64,000 nucleotides of DNA from Phoma sp. XZ068 (taxonomy: Eukaryota; Ascomycota; Dothideomycetes; Pleosporales; Didymellaceae). The stretch covers positions 248,001 to 312,000 of the forward strand of contig RBKR01000020.1 in assembly GCA_004835665.1 (NCBI GenBank). Reading direction: 5' to 3'. Both the position numbers and the translations under genes were made by a program. Positions 1 to 9,375 of the stretch are shown in pieces; position 1 is the first letter of the stretch; each line of letters begins with the position of its first letter. Below the pieces are notes generated by a model. It worked only from the letters and a program-made list of their open reading frames with translations. It was not told the origin of the DNA and made no database searches.

Positions 1-476
1 AATGATAGAGCACCAGTGAGTTAACTTTCCTCGAGGCTGTGGAAAGTGTGTATTGAACATCGAAGACCATCGTTCAAAATAAAGCAACTCAAACGGTTTG
101 TCAATACGACCGGGTTTCGAAGTGTTCTTTGCACATGGTCTAGGACTGAGCGTTGCAACATGATGCCTAGATTCACATCGCTATCACTTAATATCATGTA
201 GCCCTCCAAAGCTATATTTTAACTTCGTAAAGACTCGGGACATATGTCGTGGTATTCAGCGCTGGCGTAAAACCAGTTTTAATTAACTGGCGTATTCTCC
301 AGACACATCGGCCACGATATCTACTGCTCCAGCGCCGATAAACACGCCGCGGTCTCAACTATAAGGCACTGTCCAAAGGCGCAAATACTCTAGTTCAACT
401 GCTATTGAGTCGGTCTAACAACTCTTCCATCCATTCGGGGACCAATACGCCTCTATCCTTGTCGTAAAAGTATCAG
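1..476. other. Left-edge non-coding stretch
   Basis: No supported gene. The only open frame of any length is about 60 codons and has no recognisable features. This is the 3' flank of the SDR gene that follows on the minus strand. An exon of a gene lying further left cannot be excluded. Confidence 0.5.
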
Positions 477-1354
477 CTACCATGGTAGCTGCAGCGGGGT
501 AGGAAGCTTGTCTGTCGGTCCAAGTACCGGTTCGGCAGTACCAATGTCCCTGTCAGAGTTAGTCGGTATTTGATAGTTCAGGAGACCAACTGACCCTGGT
601 CCTCGTGGCGCCCAGTATTCTCCGGTTTTGCGGATGTCAAACGTCTCAATCCAACCTGCAAGCGACTTCGCCGCAACGTCAGGAGTAACAGCGCCACCGT
701 CATCCCAGAACTTATCAAAACCGACCCCCTTGGTCATCTCCGTCCTCATGAAGCCCGGGTGAACGGTTGTTATTGCGACTCCTCTCTCCTTCAAATCCAG
801 GCTCAGTAGTTTCGCGGACATATTCAGGGCTGTCTTGCTGGCGTGGTGTCCGTAGTTGCCGCCTCCCTCTTTCTCATGCCTGAGTGCAATACTGCCACTT
901 TCGGATGACACAAAAATGACTTTCGAGCCCTTACCGAGAAGGTGTTCGGATGCATTGGCGAGTGTTGTGATGAGGATTGTTGGTCCAATTGCGCAGGTAC
1001 GATACATGCGTTCCTGTGCTTCGAATGACGGTTCTTGGAGACTTTCCGTCGCGAAATAGCCTGCGGTGATGATCACAATGTCCAGACTCGATATTTCTCG
1101 TGCCTTGAGGAAGCGAATAACTTTGCTGCCAGCCTCAGGAGAAGCAATGTCTATATCAGGAACATAGGCAAGGTTCTTGCCTGTTAGTAATCAGCGTGAC
1201 AGACTCTTGCCTTGGCTGTTAGTGACGCACCGTTCTCAGGGGGTTTGGATGTCCTTGCTGTGGCGATAACGTAGTTGTTCGGCTCTGAAGCATACAGCTT
1301 GACCAGACTCGCACCGAGCCCGCGAGTCGCGCCTACGACTAGAATGGCGGGCAT
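477..1354 (-). CDS. Short-chain dehydrogenase/reductase (C-factor-like SDR)
   Basis: Two exons, 1231-1354 and 477-1180, joined across a 50-bp GT-AG intron (1181-1230, TTACTAACAG at its 3' end), give a 275-residue protein. The start is the ATG at 1354, immediately followed by a Rossmann strand with GATRGLG (residues 8-14), the NAD(P)-binding glycine motif of SDRs. Further along are the ITAG segment (the NNAG equivalent), the VSSESGS serine region and VHPGFMRTEMT, typical of the fungal C-factor/CsgA-like SDR group. The substrate cannot be read from sequence. The canonical YxxxK reads HHASK: Lys157 is present, but the residue four before it is His153, and a tyrosine lies two residues further upstream. 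The catalytic tyrosine is therefore displaced or lost, so activity may be altered. The gene is downstream of and co-oriented with the deaminase-like gene. Confidence 0.85.
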
Positions 1355-1621
1355 ATTCAATTTATGATAATGGTGTTAATGGCCTGGTTAATCTGGATGC
1401 TTTTATTAAGCGGACGTCTGCATAAGGCTGGTGCGGACAATGACGTCGTCACTTCATTACGTGCTTATCTGTTACACCAACTTATCGATAAGGAAGTCAG
1501 CATGTCTTGGTCAGCAAACGGAGCAGCACTAACACTGGAAAGTCTCATCCAAGCCTTTTTCATTTTATTCTATATATGATCATGCAGCCTAACGTGGTGC
1601 TCACATCTGAAGTCTGCGTGG

Positions 1622-3079
1622 TCAAGCTATGCTGTCTGTGTTCAACAGATTTTGCCTGCTTGTCATTGGTTCAGCGCGCCATCTTACATGGCCTGACCCT
1701 TCTTCTTCTACTGTGCCGGTGTTGTTCGTCTCTCGAATGACTTCTTGATCAATTGCATGGAGAATGCTGCGGTAGCGAGCGCATAGTTGGTTTCCGTACT
1801 CAGCCAGATCAGGTACCGTCCACTGGTCGTATAGGCGACCATGAGTGTTGGCAGGCACATAGCAACCGTGACAGCGGATAAACAGATAACAGAGGTAGCA
1901 AAGCCATTTGGACGTTCCGATGACTCGCGGGCGGTGGAAATCCGGCGTTGGTAACCCACACGAAGTGCTATTTGTCTCCAGCTCAGTGGAAGATTGGAGC
2001 AACACATCGTAGTACACGGCCAGCTGAACTTCTGCATGTACGTGGCAGCTGGTCGCCCAAATCTCGTATCCAATCGCCGTGGACACGCTCTTGTAAGGGA
2101 TCAAATATGCCATTCGTAGCTTGCCTTGGAACAGGGAAGGGTATTTCCGGCTCGTATGGATGAGTGAGGTTGCAATTCGCCAGTATGCAGCAACCTTTTC
2201 AATCTGTCGAAGGCATTTGATGGCTGATGCCACCTTTGCTGTTGGTGTTGTAGCAACGCTGCTCTCTAAACGTCGTGCAAACTCCGCAACCTCCTCAGCC
2301 TTGCAGAATTGGTAACTTGCCTTGATGAGGTCTTTCAAAGACTCGAACTCAGTATGGGTTCGTGCTTCGGAGGCCTCGAAAGCTTCGTACGATGGTGCCA
2401 AACTCTGCAGATGTGCCTCCACAGAATGCCTTGATATAGCTTCCTTTTTGGTGTAAAGAAACTGGACCCGATGTATGAGATTTGCAAAATCCTGCCACAA
2501 GGGCTTCTTTTGTTGTCTTGAGAGGTATTTCGGTTTTTCCCATTTGTTCGACCTGAGTCGAGCGAGCAGCCGGCGATAATGCAGCTTGGCAATTTGCTCG
2601 AACAGTACCTCAATCTGCATTGAGTCATCGAGTCCACGAGGACTCGAAGTTAGAGTATCAGCGAAGCCCTGCAACGCCAGTTTCACCTCACCACTTAATG
2701 ACAGGTCTAGTGCCGCAAATCGTACCGTGAGCCCAGTTGGTTGCACGTGCTCTTCTAAACAAACAGCAGCCACACTTTGCGCACCTTCCTCAATAGCGGC
2801 CAAATAGGCAAAATCATCTGCTAGCTGCTGCTCAACACACAGCGGAAGTGTGCGTTCCTTTCCCTCTTCAACTTCATCGGTACGGAAAATCTGTGGCTCA
2901 ACTGGGACCGCGTTGGTGCGTTTTTCAAGTTCTACGAGGTGCTGCCGGAATGTTTCCTCGGAAAGACCGAGCCATATGGAACGGTTTGAGCTCGAAGTCC
3001 GGCTTTCGAGTCGTGACATGTGAGGAGATGTAACTATGAACAAGGAGAGAAGGAGGGAGGACATCGGCCATTGGCACAT
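1622..3079 (-). CDS. OTT_1508-like deaminase-fold protein (fungal)
   Basis: Single exon of 485 codons. The C-terminal half carries the signature of the OTT_1508-like branch of the nucleic-acid/nucleotide deaminase superfamily: an HAE motif at about 349-351 (zinc ligand plus proton-shuttling Glu) and, about 40 residues later, GTSKWLCYLC (CxxC at about 393 and 396, the other two zinc ligands). A downstream THGRLYDQW segment follows, as in fungal members. The N-terminal 300 residues are alpha-helical looking and unassigned. Family knowledge: Iyer and colleagues described this branch from Orientia and fungi and linked it to bacterial toxin deaminases; fungal roles are unknown, and the substrate (free nucleotide, RNA or DNA) cannot be inferred. 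The start is uncertain: the first ATG gives a short hydrophobic leader-like stretch, while ATGs at codons 6 and 21 are alternatives that would remove most or all of it. Confidence 0.75.
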   Translation of the reverse strand: MCQWPMSSLLLSLFIVTSPHMSRLESRTSSSNRSIWLGLSEETFRQHLVELEKRTNAVPVEPQIFRTDEVEEGKERTLPLCVEQQLADDFAYLAAIEEGAQSVAAVCLEEHVQPTGLTVRFAALDLSLSGEVKLALQGFADTLTSSPRGLDDSMQIEVLFEQIAKLHYRRLLARLRSNKWEKPKYLSRQQKKPLWQDFANLIHRVQFLYTKKEAISRHSVEAHLQSLAPSYEAFEASEARTHTEFESLKDLIKASYQFCKAEEVAEFARRLESSVATTPTAKVASAIKCLRQIEKVAAYWRIATSLIHTSRKYPSLFQGKLRMAYLIPYKSVSTAIGYEIWATSCHVHAEVQLAVYYDVLLQSSTELETNSTSCGLPTPDFHRPRVIGTSKWLCYLCYLFIRCHGCYVPANTHGRLYDQWTVPDLAEYGNQLCARYRSILHAIDQEVIRETNNTGTVEEEGSGHVRWRAEPMTSRQNLLNTDSIA

Positions 3080-4006
3080 TGGACGCTAGCGCTAGCGGGC
3101 TTCTTAAGCGAGCGCGGAAAGAGAGGTCGCGATTGATGACCGTCTAGTAGAGAACAAAGTCAAGCTCCCTTCTCAGCTTGGCAAGGTTGTCGACATTTTT
3201 ATAACGAAAGGCTAGCTTAGCAGAAGCTTATGCCAGTAGGTTTTCGTTGTACGACCCCTCGCGCATCACCTATGTGGAGAGATTCAATGTTTGAGTCAAT
3301 AGACATGAGTGGGCAAATCTGGACGAATGCGAAGCTTATACAGTAGGGAGTAAATAACAAGCTTGGAACCAGGTCATGAGTACTGGCACAGCTACTTTAG
3401 CAGTGCTTGTATCCCGCCAGGCTCCCCGTTGCGCCCAGCGGTAAGATAGGATTCAGCAGGCGGAACCATTCAGATTGGATTCGACAACACAGCCATAAAG
3501 ACACTGGCACAAAAACAGGCACTATAATCTTTAGTAGGAGATGATTACTAAGACGAGACCGAATCAATGGTGTACGCATCGCTCATACCCCCGGCCTCCA
3601 TTGCCATGACGATGAAATTGTATTACAGCGGCTGGTTTTGACCCTGCGTCAAGTCAAGGTAGTTCCACTGCTCTACTCACGGTACATACTTCGAATCCGG
3701 TTATACGGAGCAAATTCAACTAACCTGGCATTGTAAGACCTGTCTAGCTAAGCAGAAAGCAGCTAGCTACGTGTCATTTTTGGAGCCAAAGTCGCTTTCG
3801 GGATCAAGCGCATAAGCTTGAGAGTCAAGTCTCCGACCTCATTCAACGACCCGAACTCAATATTCAATCGACGCCGAGACCATGCTACAATGCGTGCATC
3901 TCATGCGACGGAATAACATGACCCCCTTGCACAATACGTGGGTCGTACCGCCCCAGAGCGTTTCTCAAACACCTTCCTCTTCCGCTACGATTGTACACAT
4001 TCTTGA
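3080..4006. other. Non-coding spacer upstream of the deaminase-like gene
   Basis: No supported gene. It holds the presumed promoter of the deaminase-like gene, with a perfect 12-bp palindrome GCTAGCGCTAGC at 3085-3096, and the 3' flank of the next minus-strand gene. Remaining frames are short and featureless. Confidence 0.5.
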
Positions 4007-5194
4007 TCAGAGAACACTGCACACTCGCTTCGACAACCGCCTTTTCGACGGCTTCGGAGCGGACTGGGACGCCGTTGGTTTACCTACCATTTTGCGCTGT
4101 GTTTGCTTCTTAGAAGGCAAAGTGGTTGAAATGGCTCCCGCTGTATTTTCTGCGTTCGCCCTGTTAAGTGCTTTTGGGATCACTCGAGCTCGTTGCGTAA
4201 GCTTTGATGTAGGTGTGTTTCCCGTTCCTTCTGGTGCTCTCTTCCTCTTCTTGGAGGTCTGTGGTGGCTGGTTGCTGTTCTGGCTCGATTGCGCAGGGAG
4301 TGGACTCAAGCTATTGACGACAAAACTCGACAATCCTGTATCCGGACTCGAGCTAATCAGGATCGGTCGGGCGGCGGCGCGATTTCTTGGCATAGATGGT
4401 GTACCTTCTTCTTGTCGTCGACGCTCAAGCTCGGTCTGCTCCTGTAGCCATGTTGCTCCTGCCGCAAGGGTATCGTCTAAACATTCTGTTTCCCCTAGTC
4501 CACGGTCGTCCTCGGACTCGCATACGTCAAGTAATGTGTGCAATGGATTAGGTCTCCCAAGTGGACCCCTTTCGCTTTGGCTTTGAACGCCGAGGTGGCA
4601 CCTCAAGGTCCTCGAACATGTTCGCACCAGTCCGCGGCAGCGCAGTATCAAACGGATGCCCATTGCTGTAAGGAATATATGCCCCGACGACATCTCCCTC
4701 TTCGTCGTCGCACGGGACTGATGTGATCTTTTGACCGATGTAGCACTTGCGGAACATGTTGGCCTTGTCTCGTTTCATGGCCTCTTTCTGACGAAGTTCT
4801 GCGCGTTTGATCTCTGCAGTCACCAATCAGTCATGTTTCGGTGGAAGGCTTAGGTGAAATATTGCAGTAGCTCACCTGCCTCCTTGGGCGATAAAGCCGC
4901 TTCAATTTGCGCCTCATTCACAATCTCGACACAGGCGTCGCAATAGAAGTTCAGCAGTACGGTAGCGTTCAGACTCGTCTTCTTGGCCAATGTTGTTCCC
5001 TTTGGCACGGCAACATGATGGCAATTGGGCGCACAGGGCTCATCTGGCGTTGGCGTCGTGATCAGATGTCCGCAGTCCAGTACATGCTCACATTGCAGCG
5101 ACGTGTTGCGACAGGGACTGGATTCGAGGGTGACGTTCACTGTGGGGTATGTGATTGTTTCGCGGATTGCCGAGCGTTTACGCTTGGTTAACAT
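4007..5194 (-). CDS. Uncharacterised Cys-containing, basic-tailed protein (gene model uncertain)
   Basis: Exon 1 (4876-5194) begins MLTKRKR and carries several Cys/His residues, including CGH, CAPNCHH and CDAC, which suggest a metal-binding fold. A 62-bp intron (4814-4875) joins it in phase to a Lys/Arg/Glu-rich helix (EIKRAELRQKEA). The downstream part is uncertain. One reading stays in frame and stops at 4548 (194 aa). Another uses a 133-bp intron (4495-4627, GTGCG...CTAG) to enter a different frame ending at 4007 (330 aa) with a low-complexity tail rich in Ser, Pro and basic KKRKR/PSKRR patches, as in many nuclear proteins. The acidic-to-basic composition of the 4007-4494 frame looks coding. 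An upstream in-frame ATG at 5311 would add a hydrophobic segment. No family is recognised; a nuclear role is inference only. Confidence 0.45.
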
Positions 5195-5955
5195 TTGGCT
5201 GGAGGCGATGCTCGCCTTGAGTAAGAGAAAGTGGATGGTATAAGACAGGATGAGAAAGAGTGTTCGGGGTGTGGCGATGGTGATGCGCAGTGGTGGGTAA
5301 TACAGCTGCATTGTGGAGAGGTTTTATTGCTGAAGGCATGGAGAGATGTAGCAGAGGTGAAGCACGTCCCTAGGCGGCCCTTCACTTCATCCAGCGTTCT
5401 CTTCACGGTGAAGCGGTCGAGTCAAGCCTGACAAAGACTTGGGCGGTTCTGAGTTGACGTGCTGGAGAGATGTTTGAACGACGGCAGACTGCGAGAAAGT
5501 AATGCTCAAATCTTTCACCAGGGCAGTCGGCAGTCTATGCACCCAGTCCTTCCCTGGTCTCGTGCATGTTGAATGAAGGCGAAGTATATCAATCTTGACA
5601 TGTGCCAGGTGCTGCACTATGCAGCAAACGACCAAGTTGCTCTCGCCAACAATCATTCTCCCGTCCGCAGGCGTCCAGGGGCCGATGGTTGACCATGGTC
5701 CAGCTGGAAGAGGCGGCCATGCTGCAGCTGCCGTTGCTGGCACGAGAAGGGTACTGAGGCCTGGGTCTGTGCGGTGTGGAGGTGGGTCCGCTAGGGTTGC
5801 ACGGGCCATGTGGGCTGCAGGGTCATGACATGGATGCGTCAAAAAAGTTGCGGCGGGCCGACGCGACTGCACGTTCAGGTTCAGCGCACGACGGCCTCCT
5901 ACTCTGACGTGCTGCCAGCGTGTATAGACTCTTCGTTGCTGCGTCATCCACTTGA
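5195..5955. other. Divergent spacer before tRNase Z
   Basis: This is the space between the minus-strand unknown gene and tRNase Z on the plus strand, and presumably holds both promoters. A minus-strand open frame of 186 codons (5387-5947) runs through it but has no domain, has a biased Pro/Ala/Thr make-up and looks like chance. No convincing upstream coding exon for tRNase Z was seen, though one cannot be excluded. Confidence 0.45.
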
Positions 5956-6369
5956 TTGCCCGCCAAATTGGCTTCCCGACTCGTCGCCGCCCGGCGTTTT
6001 ACGACCATCACGACCCGTCGCTCGTTCCCGTTGGCACGCAGCGCACCCGCAGCACGCAGCCGCCGAGACGTGACGTCGACCGCCGGCCGACGCTCCATCA
6101 CCGCGCTCCTCGCATCGCTCCAGAAGCTCGCAGCGGACGCCGAGGCCAAGGCGCAGGCACCGCAGGCCGCGCCGCCGCGCGAGACGAGTGCGAGGCCGCG
6201 CAAGGACGCCATCCTGAGCAGCAGGACTCTGCGCGCCTTCATCGACGGCAAACGGGCGCCCGCAGCACGCGGCGTGCTCCTGGGACCGGTCCGCAGCAGC
6301 AGCGAGGCCGACGAGGGCGGCCCCGCGCAGCGCACCCGGCCTCGCCACGGCAGACTGCCCGGCCGCGAC
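5956..6369 (+). other. Open N-terminal extension of tRNase Z, mitochondrial-presequence-like, no ATG
   Basis: This stretch is open and in frame with tRNase Z, begins just after a TGA (5953-5955) and contains no ATG. Conceptual translation from the TTG at 5968 gives a chain very rich in Arg, Ala, Ser and Thr with no acidic residue in about the first 35 positions, as in a mitochondrial matrix presequence. Third codon positions are strongly G/C, like the body of the gene. The TTG at 5968 has A at -3 and G at +4, a favourable context for non-AUG initiation. Alternatives are an unseen 5' exon with its own ATG spliced in, or untranslated leader that is open by chance. Confidence 0.5.
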
Positions 6370-9300
6370 ATGTCGTCGAGCATCGAGTTCATCACCACCC
6401 CGACGGCCGACACGCCCGGCACCACGCTCATCCTGCGCACCCAGGCCAGCAACCACTATGTCTTCGGCAGCCAGGCCGAGGGCATCCAGCGCGCCCTCGT
6501 CCAGCAGGGCACGCGCCTGCTGAAGGTCAAGGACTTCTTCCTGTCCGGCAGGACCGAGTGGAGCAACGTCGGCGGCATGGCCGGCATGATGCTGACCATG
6601 ACCGACGCCACCTCGACCTCGTACGCCCAGAGCCTGGCCACCTGGAACAAGGCCAAGGCCCGCGGCCGCCTCATGGACGCGCCGTCCAAGCCGCAGTTCA
6701 ACATCTACGGCCCGCCCAACCTCAAGCACATGTTCGCTACCTGCCGCCGCTTCATCTTCCGCAAAGGCGTGCCCATCGTTGCCACAGAGTACACCGACAG
6801 CACTCTGTCCCGGGACAGCGACGGCGGCCCGCTGCCCGCCTTCGAAGACGACTTCCTCCAGGTGTGGGCCCTGCCCGTCGCCCCGCTACGCACGCCAACA
6901 GATGCGCACGCCGGCCCCGACCTGGAAGACGAGGTTCGACGCTGGGAACTCAGCGGCAACACCTTCGAAGACCACCGAGCCCCCGACAACGAGACCCCAG
7001 AGGCGCGCCATGCCCGCTACGATCGCATTCGATCCGCCACCGTCAAGCACATGTTCGACTCCAACTGGAGCTTCGACACGCTTGTCGAACGGCACATCTC
7101 TGAGGTAGAGATGCCCACAGCCCTGTTCGTACGCAACCCCGACGCCAACGGCTACAAACCGTACACAGGCCCCAAGCCTGGCGGTCCCGACCCTCTGCCC
7201 GACATCATGGTGTGGACTCGCACACCCTGGCCCGGAGCCAAGATCATGTCTCTGCCACCCACGAGACCTGCTCCCGAATCCATCTCCTACATCGTGCGCA
7301 CATATCCAGCTCGCGGCTCCTTCGACGTCAAACGCGCCAAAACGCTTGGTGTCAAGCCAGGCCCGGATTTCGGGAAACTCAGCAATGGTCAGTCTGTACA
7401 GAATGCGAGCGGGGAAACCATCACTCCCGATCAGGTGCTCGGCCCTGATAGGCCCGGTCAGGGTTTTGCTCTGTTGGACATACCCTCGCTCGACTACCTT
7501 GAGGCTGTCATCCTACGAGACGAGTTTGAGTCCACCAGCCTGATGAAGGGGATTGAAGCTTTCATCTGGACGCTTGGTCCGGGGCTCGCTGGCCATCCTA
7601 TCCTGAACACGTTCATGAACAAGTTTAGCAATGTGAAACACATCATCTCATCTGCCGACACAAGCCCTAACCGCATAGCCTTTGATTCTGTAGCTGCCCA
7701 GACGACACGACTAGCCCAAGTTGACCCTACCAGATACCAAGTACCGCAGTACGATCTGACTAGTCTGCCGCAAAAGCAGCTTTCCGAGTCAGATCACATG
7801 CATCAGACCGTCAGTCTACCTGAAAATGCTATTATCGCTGACAGAGGTCTTTCTGCCACCCTGATGCCCAAGTTCGACTTGAAACCAGACACACGGCAAG
7901 CAGCCTTCCACCCGAAAGCTGTCGTGGAAGACGTGGCACCAGAAGTGTTGGAGCTAGCCAAGGCTGCGCAAAAGGCTGTACAGGATTCTCAAAAGGACTA
8001 TGAGCCATGGCGAGCCCTTCTAGCCCACCCTGACACCGAAATCACCACACTCGGCACAGGCTCAGCGCTTCCCTCAAAGTACCGAAACGTATCCGCCACC
8101 CTTGTCCGCGTTCCTGGTGTGGGCAACTACCTATTTGACGCTGGCGAGAACACCATGGGCCAGTTGCAGAGGGTGTTTGCACCGCAAGAGCTCACGCAGA
8201 TCCTGAAAGAACTGCGCGTAATATGGATTAGCCACCTTCACGCAGACCACCATCTCGGCACTGCATCTGTTATCAAGGCCTGGTACCACATCAAACACAA
8301 CAATACGCCCAACTCCTCGCTCCCCAATGCCGCAACCGTCGCCAGCCACTTCAACGACTTCGGCCTCTCGGTCATCTCTCACAGTGGCATGCTCCAATGG
8401 CTGCGCGAGTATGCCGCCATAGAGGATTTTGGATACTCCCGCATCCTCCCTCTGGAGATCTCTCCCGCCGCAATCGGCGTCGGTGGTTCCACACTTTCCA
8501 TCAAAGGCAAAGCTCCACCAGGAGACCAACGAGTCGCCCGACAAGACTACCAAACGCTATTCGGGTTCGCCGACATCCACACTGTGTTGGTATCACATTG
8601 CCACGGCGCCATGGCCGTCAGCATAACCTTCCCGCCATCTGCAGAGCATACGGCGGTCAAACCCCTCAAAATCTCCTACTCCGGAGACTGTCGTCCCTCC
8701 CAGCCGTTCTCAAAGATTGGCCGCGATACGACCGTTCTCATCCACGAAGCCACCTTTGACGATGAACTTGAAGGCGATGCGCGCGCAAAGAAACACTCTA
8801 CAACTTCCGAGGCCCTTGGCGTCGGAGCACGCATGAACGCCAAAGCCGTCGTGCTGACACACTTCTCGCAGCGCTACCAGAAGATTCCCGTCTTACAAAC
8901 CGTACAGGATGGCGACTCGTCCGCCGAAGAGGACGCATCTGCAGCAACCACGGAAGAAGCGGAGACAGACGAGATGGACCCTACTGCGGACCCGACAATG
9001 CAAAACTCGGATATACGACCCCCACCTGCCGGACCTGCGGTACCTCTACCTCCCAAACCCATCCATCAGCATTCGAGTCTGCAAGCCAACGAGCGTGTTA
9101 TAAAGGTCAGGAACAAGGATATGAAGGTTGCCATCGCCTTTGACTACATGCGTGTCAAGCTCAAGGACATCATTGAGCTTGAGAAGTACAACGAAGCACT
9201 GAATGAGCTCCTGGTCAAAGAGGTAGAAGAGGACGTCGGTGAGGGAAAGGAGATCAGCGCTAAGGAGATCAATGTGAACGGCAAGAGAAACAGTGAGGAC

Positions 9301-9375
9301 GAGCAAGGAATTGACAAGAGTAAGAAGCAAAAGAAGAAGGAGAAGTATGGGGGCAAGAGCCAGAGGAACAACTAA
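6370..9375 (+). CDS. TRZ1: Long-form tRNase Z (tRNA 3'-end processing endonuclease)
   Basis: Single exon; from the ATG at 6370 it encodes 1001 residues. tRNase Z cuts the 3' trailer from pre-tRNAs in nucleus and mitochondria. The N-terminal half (from FITTPTADTPGT) is the degenerate beta-lactamase half of the long form. The C-terminal half holds the active site: LGTGSALPSKYRN, then HLHADH (residues 622-627, the zinc-binding HxHxDH motif), SGDCRPS, HEATFDDE and a final THFSQRY histidine motif. An acidic linker and a Lys-rich tail (KKQKKKEK) end the protein and could act as a nuclear signal. Length fits the 800-1000-residue eukaryotic long form. The open reading frame continues upstream without ATG and could supply a mitochondrial presequence, entered separately. 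Identification is firm; the exact start is not. Confidence 0.93.
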   Translation: MSSSIEFITTPTADTPGTTLILRTQASNHYVFGSQAEGIQRALVQQGTRLLKVKDFFLSGRTEWSNVGGMAGMMLTMTDATSTSYAQSLATWNKAKARGRLMDAPSKPQFNIYGPPNLKHMFATCRRFIFRKGVPIVATEYTDSTLSRDSDGGPLPAFEDDFLQVWALPVAPLRTPTDAHAGPDLEDEVRRWELSGNTFEDHRAPDNETPEARHARYDRIRSATVKHMFDSNWSFDTLVERHISEVEMPTALFVRNPDANGYKPYTGPKPGGPDPLPDIMVWTRTPWPGAKIMSLPPTRPAPESISYIVRTYPARGSFDVKRAKTLGVKPGPDFGKLSNGQSVQNASGETITPDQVLGPDRPGQGFALLDIPSLDYLEAVILRDEFESTSLMKGIEAFIWTLGPGLAGHPILNTFMNKFSNVKHIISSADTSPNRIAFDSVAAQTTRLAQVDPTRYQVPQYDLTSLPQKQLSESDHMHQTVSLPENAIIADRGLSATLMPKFDLKPDTRQAAFHPKAVVEDVAPEVLELAKAAQKAVQDSQKDYEPWRALLAHPDTEITTLGTGSALPSKYRNVSATLVRVPGVGNYLFDAGENTMGQLQRVFAPQELTQILKELRVIWISHLHADHHLGTASVIKAWYHIKHNNTPNSSLPNAATVASHFNDFGLSVISHSGMLQWLREYAAIEDFGYSRILPLEISPAAIGVGGSTLSIKGKAPPGDQRVARQDYQTLFGFADIHTVLVSHCHGAMAVSITFPPSAEHTAVKPLKISYSGDCRPSQPFSKIGRDTTVLIHEATFDDELEGDARAKKHSTTSEALGVGARMNAKAVVLTHFSQRYQKIPVLQTVQDGDSSAEEDASAATTEEAETDEMDPTADPTMQNSDIRPPPAGPAVPLPPKPIHQHSSLQANERVIKVRNKDMKVAIAFDYMRVKLKDIIELEKYNEALNELLVKEVEEDVGEGKEISAKEINVNGKRNSEDEQGIDKSKKQKKKEKYGGKSQRNN

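Noticed and set aside
5387..5947. 186-codon minus-strand frame upstream of tRNase Z
   Set aside because: No motif, odd composition, and it occupies the expected promoter space.
5944..6729. 261-codon minus-strand frame over the start of tRNase Z
   Set aside because: Antisense shadow of a very GC-rich coding region; composition is Ala/Gly/Arg-biased with no motif.
5952..7103. 383-codon plus-strand frame overlapping tRNase Z in another phase
   Set aside because: Made mostly of Arg, Pro, His and Gln, as expected of a shifted frame of the GC-rich real gene.
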